DNA of 5,410 bases from Propionibacteriaceae bacterium. GTDB lineage: Bacteria > Actinomycetota > Actinomycetes > Propionibacteriales > Propionibacteriaceae. Position 1 is the stretch's first letter. Each line of letters starts with the position of its first letter. Where the stretch lies: the NCBI GenBank assembly GCA_009781325.1, contig WQYJ01000148.1, positions 1 to 5,410 on the forward strand, given 5' to 3'. Made by a program: the position numbers and the translations under genes. Below, one piece after another: positions 5,387-5,410 of the stretch. Below the pieces are notes generated by a model. It did not search any database, was not told the DNA's origin, and saw only the letters and a list, made by a program, of their open reading frames with translations.

Positions 5387-5410
5387 TTAGATCACCTCTG
5401 GAGCGAGAGA
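5387..5410 (-). CDS. rplN: Ribosomal protein L14 (uL14), last 7 codons only
   Basis: The window edge cuts this gene. Read on the minus strand, the final bases give S-L-A-P-E-V-I followed by TAA, which matches the usual L14 C-terminus (…SLAPEV-). L14 always precedes rplX in the bacterial spc operon, which supports the call. L14 sits on the subunit interface of the 50S subunit and binds 23S rRNA. The stop codon lies only 2 bases before the rplX ATG, and the rplX Shine-Dalgarno sequence is embedded in the last L14 codons, so the two genes are likely translationally coupled. The identification rests on seven residues plus gene order, so it is good but not independent proof. Confidence 0.85.
   Translation of the reverse strand, partial: SLAPEVI
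5391..5398 (-). promoter_or_regulatory. Shine-Dalgarno sequence for rplX, inside rplN
   Basis: GAGGTGAT matches the anti-Shine-Dalgarno end of 16S rRNA over eight bases and ends 6 bases before the ATG at 5384. A second in-frame ATG (codon 3) lies 6 bases further on, and the spacing favours the first. The element overlaps the last L14 codons. Confidence 0.75.

Noticed and set aside
4941..5390. 149-codon plus-strand frame opposite rplX and rplE
   Set aside because: It is antisense to two certain genes, has no recognisable motif and is the expected by-product of high-GC codon bias.
1..5410. Search for mobile elements, CRISPR arrays, tRNA genes or a novel defence system
   Set aside because: The window is a continuous, intact ribosomal-protein operon with no room for such elements and no repeats or foreign-looking composition.

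Overview
The whole window is one stretch of the ribosomal-protein 'spc' operon, all genes on the minus strand, so transcription runs from position 5410 down to 1. In transcript order it carries the last codons of rplN (L14), then rplX (L24), rplE (L5), rpsN (S14, zinc type), rpsH (S8), rplF (L6), rplR (L18), rpsE (S5), rpmD (L30), rplO (L15) and secY. It ends in 120 bases of non-coding DNA after secY. The next gene, often adk in this setting, is not reached.

The organism is most likely an actinobacterium (Actinomycetota). The reasons are the short four-cysteine S14 inside the operon, the L15 N-terminus (HHLRPAPGA, GRGEGSKGKTAGRGTKGT), the retained L30, the SecY loop and tail sequences (GLFSMINLFSGGAMLQ, QRSYEGFLK), and a moderately high G+C content (mid to upper 50s per cent by eye). 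I cannot place it to order or genus from sequence alone.

The layout is very compact. Three junctions are TAATG overlaps (rplX/rplE, rplF/rplR, rpmD/rplO), rpsE/rpmD overlap by 8 bases, and most others are separated by 2 to 14 bases. A purine-rich Shine-Dalgarno sequence, often inside the upstream gene's last codons, precedes nearly every start. This layout points to a single polycistronic mRNA with translational coupling. The two larger internal gaps are rpsN-rpsH (78 bases, holding a 25-codon ORF of doubtful reality) and rplO-secY (37 bases, with a weak -10-like hexamer). A hairpin lies directly behind the secY stop codon.

The proteins build both ribosomal subunits: L5 and L18 bind 5S rRNA in the central protuberance, L24 and L15 act in 50S assembly, L6 sits near the GTPase centre, S8 and S5 are in the 30S body, and S14 is in the 30S head. 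SecY is the channel for protein export. I see no mobile element, CRISPR array, RNA gene, broken gene or unknown protein family. This is an ordinary, intact housekeeping region, and the findings below are small points rather than a new system.
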